From Sergeia podlipaevii (lineage: Eukaryota > Euglenozoa > Kinetoplastea > Trypanosomatida > Trypanosomatidae), in contig JASANZ010002143.1 of the NCBI GenBank assembly GCA_030849805.1, positions 1 to 53,981 of the forward strand: a DNA stretch of 53,981 nt. Direction: 5' to 3'. A model generated the notes under the pieces. It saw only the letters and a list, made by a program, of their open reading frames with translations. It did not search any database and was not told the origin of the DNA. Made by a program: the position numbers and the translations under genes. Of this stretch, positions 51,036 through 53,981 are shown piece after piece (within the stretch, counting starts at the first letter, position 1; every line of letters starts with the position of its first letter).

Positions 51036-53271
51036 GTGTAAGTAGAAAGTGCAAAAAGAAGATGATTCAAAGAACAAAAGAAAATACAGCAAGAAAAGTA
51101 GTGATGATGTTGAGCACAAAGAAGGACCTGTGGTAGCACAATAATGTGAAGAGAGAACGGAAAAGAAAGTGGCGTAGTCGCACCTAGATGAAAGAAGCTT
51201 TAAAACAATAAAAAACTTTCTATCACGTGTAGGCAGAGGGGAGTACGATATTTAGATTTGATTAATTTGAAAGGCACGCCAGATGTAATTTCTCTTTAAA
51301 AAAAAAAAAAACGGAGAAAAAGAAAGAGAGCTACATATAGATAGAGATGGCTTTGGAGCAATGAGAAAGAGGTGTAGAACGATTCAAATATACCCCTGTA
51401 AAGTGCATGCAAACTTGAGTAAACTTTTAATTATTTACGCTTGCTCTTTTTTATATTATTATTATTTCTTTCATTTTTTCATTTTTTTTTCTTCTATTGC
51501 TATTGTTGCTGATTATTTTGTGTTCTTCTCCATCCCTGTCGCACCTCCTGCAAACTTCACTCCCACTAACACAAAACCGGGTGCGCTCTCGTAACTCTCT
51601 CTCTCTCTCTGTGTATCTCCTTCTTCATGTAATACACTACTATATTTTTACCCATTTCCTACACACCCTATAAGATGCCGCTAGTAAATGAAATGACACA
51701 TACATATAGCTGAAAAAGAAAAAGTAAATATTTATATACTACGCCGTTTCTCTTCAAGCAGCTCCTCCTTCTTTGGTGCTCGCATTTATTGAGAAGGAAA
51801 GTAGCGTCCGGTAACTTCATATGTGTGTGCTTACAGTGACCTGAGTGTACAAAGATAAAACAAAAATTACACTAAAAAAAAAACAGAAAAAAAGCTGCAA
51901 CAATAAAAAGAACAAAAAAAGTGATGATTATTAAGGAAGAGAGTTCCTGTCGATAAGGTATGCATTGCACGTAACAGCACCTATATGATACTTTATATGC
52001 GATTCCTCGCTTCTCAGTAAATCATTCCTCTATAGAACAACATTGCGGAAAAGTAAAATACAACCAAGAAAAAGAACAGAAATCATAAACGCCGCAACTC
52101 TATAAATAGATCCAATCCTCCATGAAGCCCAGAGCATTGAAGCTGTAAAAAACACACGTAAAAAAAAAAAATCCTGCGAGAAGCCTCAATCGCTAGATCA
52201 GCGGTCTTTGTTTCTTTCTTTCTCCTACTGATCATTCCATCTTTTCCCCTCTGCTTTCTCACCGCCTCATTTTTCTAACAAACAGCCCCATTCTTTCTGC
52301 GCCTTCGTGCGCCATTATTCCAAGCCTCCTCCCACTACTGGAAATCGTCAAATTTTTAAAAAGAAGACGTAAAAGAGGGGCTTTTAAGTCACAAGTATGG
52401 TGTATCCTAGTGCAAGCCATCGCGAGTACAAACTATGCGCCAATATCCAATTTTTTTTTCTGTTCACAAACACAATCTAAAAAAAAAGGAGAGATAAAAC
52501 AAATAAATAGAAAAAAAAATTGTTTATATAACATCCATTTAAAAAAAAAAATCCACACAAAAAAGTACCACGTTCCAAATAACAAAGCAAGAAAAAAAAA
52601 AAAAAAAGCGCCATCCCACATTAATATCCAGCCCCGAAGCAGATACTCCAAAACGCCGGGATATATAAGCAAATTTAAAACGGAAGAAAAAAAAAAGAGC
52701 ATACAGATACACACAAGCATACGCGTAAAGTCTAAATAACAACATAGAAATGAAAAAGAAAGAAGAAGAAGAAGTGGATTCACCGTGCATGTGGTTGCTT
52801 TTCACTCTTTTTCTTTTGAGGTTGAAACAAAGAGAGAGAAGAAGATCTGTTCTTGACAGCACCTGTTTCTACTCGTGTTTTACTCAACAACACCTTTCGC
52901 ATGCGTTAAGATGGCCTCTTTCCCCATTTTGGTATTTTCTTCCGTTTATGTTAACGTTGCAACTCGAAAAAAGAACAGCAGTACTGTTTGACCGATCATT
53001 TTTCACTTTTTACCTCTTCATACTCTGCTACTATTTTATCAAAAAAGCTACATCTCAAACGGCTTTTTGCCCTGCCAGTGTCCGCAATGCGAGCATAGCA
53101 CAAAAAGGGAAAAGGGAAAAAAAAGGTCAAAGAGAAAAGAAACCCCCCATTTAAGAGAAGGAAATACACAAGTATGCACATATAGTTGACTACTTCATGA
53201 AGCAGCTCGTTCTATATTCAGTGCTTAGCTGGTAACGTCCACTGCCGACACGCACAAACACATTACTTCTA

Positions 53272-53433
53272 TCAACCTTTGCTACTTTTTTTTTTGTTCT
53301 TCATCCCAACGCAAAACGTTTTGCTGATGAAGAAAAAGAAAACAATTAGCGTCCTCTCAAATGCAGTAAAAGGAAAAAAAAAAGCAACAGAAAGCACAGC
53401 AGCACATGTAGCTGTCTTTGAAATGTTTAACAT
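53272..53433 (-). other. Small open frame, 53 codons, behind a strong acceptor (uncertain)
   Basis: The frame starts six nt after the acceptor AG. It would encode MLNISKTATC, a hydrophobic stretch with Phe runs, a second hydrophobic patch and a Lys-rich end (KNKKKSSKG). Poly-T and poly-A tracts supply much of it, and its third positions are AT-richer than in the neighbouring genes, so it may well be chance. Confidence 0.18.
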
Positions 53434-53439
53434 CAGGAC

Positions 53440-53476
53440 CTGAAAGAAGGGAAGAGAGAAGGGGAAGGAGAGAGAT
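53440..53476 (-). promoter_or_regulatory. Strong unassigned splice-acceptor-like signal
   Basis: Sense strand: CATCTCTCTCCTTCCCCTTC, TCTCTTCCCTTC, then TTTCAG with AG at 53441-53440. As good as any acceptor of a real gene here, but no recognised gene follows before ValRS. Confidence 0.45.
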
Positions 53477-53609
53477 GATTTAATTCACCACATCAGAGTG
53501 CCGTTGTGCGTCCCCACCCCCTTTCTACCTATCCTCTCCTGCATATCTAGCACAAGGGGCCTCGCGTTCATGCAAAACTCATTTATTCACGTTACCCCAC
53601 AGGCTAACA

Positions 53610-53610
<1 letters not shown>

Positions 53611-53644
<34 letters not shown>
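53611..53644. repeat. (CA)17 microsatellite
   Basis: Seventeen CA units, followed by a short TATG-TA repeat to 53660. Confidence 0.9.
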
Positions 53645-53647
<3 letters not shown>

Positions 53648-53981
53648 GTATATATATATACAACATGTTCAGTACAAAAACGATGCAACAAAAAAAAAAT
53701 CCCAGAGTTCCAGTCAAAGCACAACTAGTTATCTTTGTTATCGGTATTTTTGTATATTTTTTCATTCTTTTTTTAAAATTTTTTTATTATTGTTCTGAGA
53801 AATATGGCCTTCATGCAGTTGGTCATATACATGAGAGATAACTTAAACAGTAACACAATATATACAGAAGAGAGAGAAAAAAAAAAAGCAGCTGAGACGA
53901 CACTCCATAGTGCAATGCATCAGCAATGACTAGTGGCGCGCCTCACAAAAAAAAAAAATTTCCTCAAGGTAACGAAAGGAA

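Larger units (their letters stand above)
50950..53981. other. 3 kb right-hand region without a recognisable gene
   Basis: Upstream of ValRS up to the window edge. Open frames are short and Lys/Phe-rich. It holds A-, T- and CT-runs (51595-51610), AT repeats, a (CA)17 repeat at 53611-53644, and one strong sense-strand acceptor at 53441-53440 followed by a 53-codon frame. It may be a 3' UTR of a gene beyond the edge, or part of a transcription start region; the window cannot decide. Confidence 0.55.

Noticed and set aside
51919..51929. C-box-like GTGATGA, considered as a C/D snoRNA
   Set aside because: No CTGA D box and no terminal stem at suitable distance; similar isolated boxes at 44716, 44843 and 51100 also fail.
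52539..52790. Minus-strand frame of about 83 codons preceded by a CT tract and AAAAG
   Set aside because: Ser and Phe runs come from TCT and T repeats; no sign of coding selection.
52750..53154. Plus-strand frame of 134 codons
   Set aside because: Opposite to the transcription unit, low complexity, Lys/Glu start from AAG repeats.

Overview
This window comes from the nuclear chromosome of a trypanosomatid (Kinetoplastea). Nineteen protein genes all lie on the minus strand, none shows an intron, and they are separated by AT-rich, homopolymer- and microsatellite-rich spacers. Most starts are preceded, in the sense direction, by a pyrimidine tract ending in AG, as expected for spliced-leader trans-splicing of a polycistronic unit. 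The proteins include kinetoplastid hallmarks: an AdoMetDC enzyme with its dead 'prozyme' paralogue, the NTF2/RRM protein RBP42, and a PPR protein. The genus cannot be fixed from the sequence. From memory, the neighbourhood GAPDH - eIF3d - kinesin - homoserine kinase - RBP42 - AdoMetDC/prozyme - ValRS resembles one conserved syntenic block of Trypanosoma brucei and Leishmania; this was not checked.

Transcription runs from right to left. Order in the transcription direction: about 3 kb without a recognisable gene (50950-53981), valyl-tRNA synthetase, AdoMetDC prozyme, a 4.6 kb coding-free gap, catalytic AdoMetDC, a PPR protein, RBP42, homoserine kinase, TRM10 tRNA methyltransferase, a kinesin, a 2301-codon membrane-anchored STE11-like kinase, a hypothetical protein, a MINDY-type deubiquitinase, eIF3d, a small possibly PB1-like protein, KRR1, an Sm/LSm protein, a 13-TPR protein, a hypothetical protein, a DUF2817/M14-type metallopeptidase, and the first 24 codons of GAPDH running off the left edge.

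The genes do not form a metabolic operon, as is normal in trypanosomatids. Functional clusters are visible: polyamine synthesis (AdoMetDC plus prozyme), translation and RNA metabolism (ValRS, RBP42, TRM10, eIF3d, KRR1, Sm/LSm, PPR), and threonine synthesis (homoserine kinase).

The most unusual item is the giant receptor-like kinase: a hydrophobic N-terminal anchor, a ~1000-residue beta-rich glycosylatable ectodomain, about ten membrane helices, a coiled coil, an intact kinase domain and a 350-residue disordered tail. Other points of interest are the prozyme leader with two strong splice acceptors, the long AdoMetDC/prozyme gap containing unassigned acceptor-like signals, and a recurrent A9-14-TGA motif (sense UCA-U9-14) in many spacers. 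I see no tRNA, rRNA, snoRNA, transposon, CRISPR array, telomeric repeat or strand switch.
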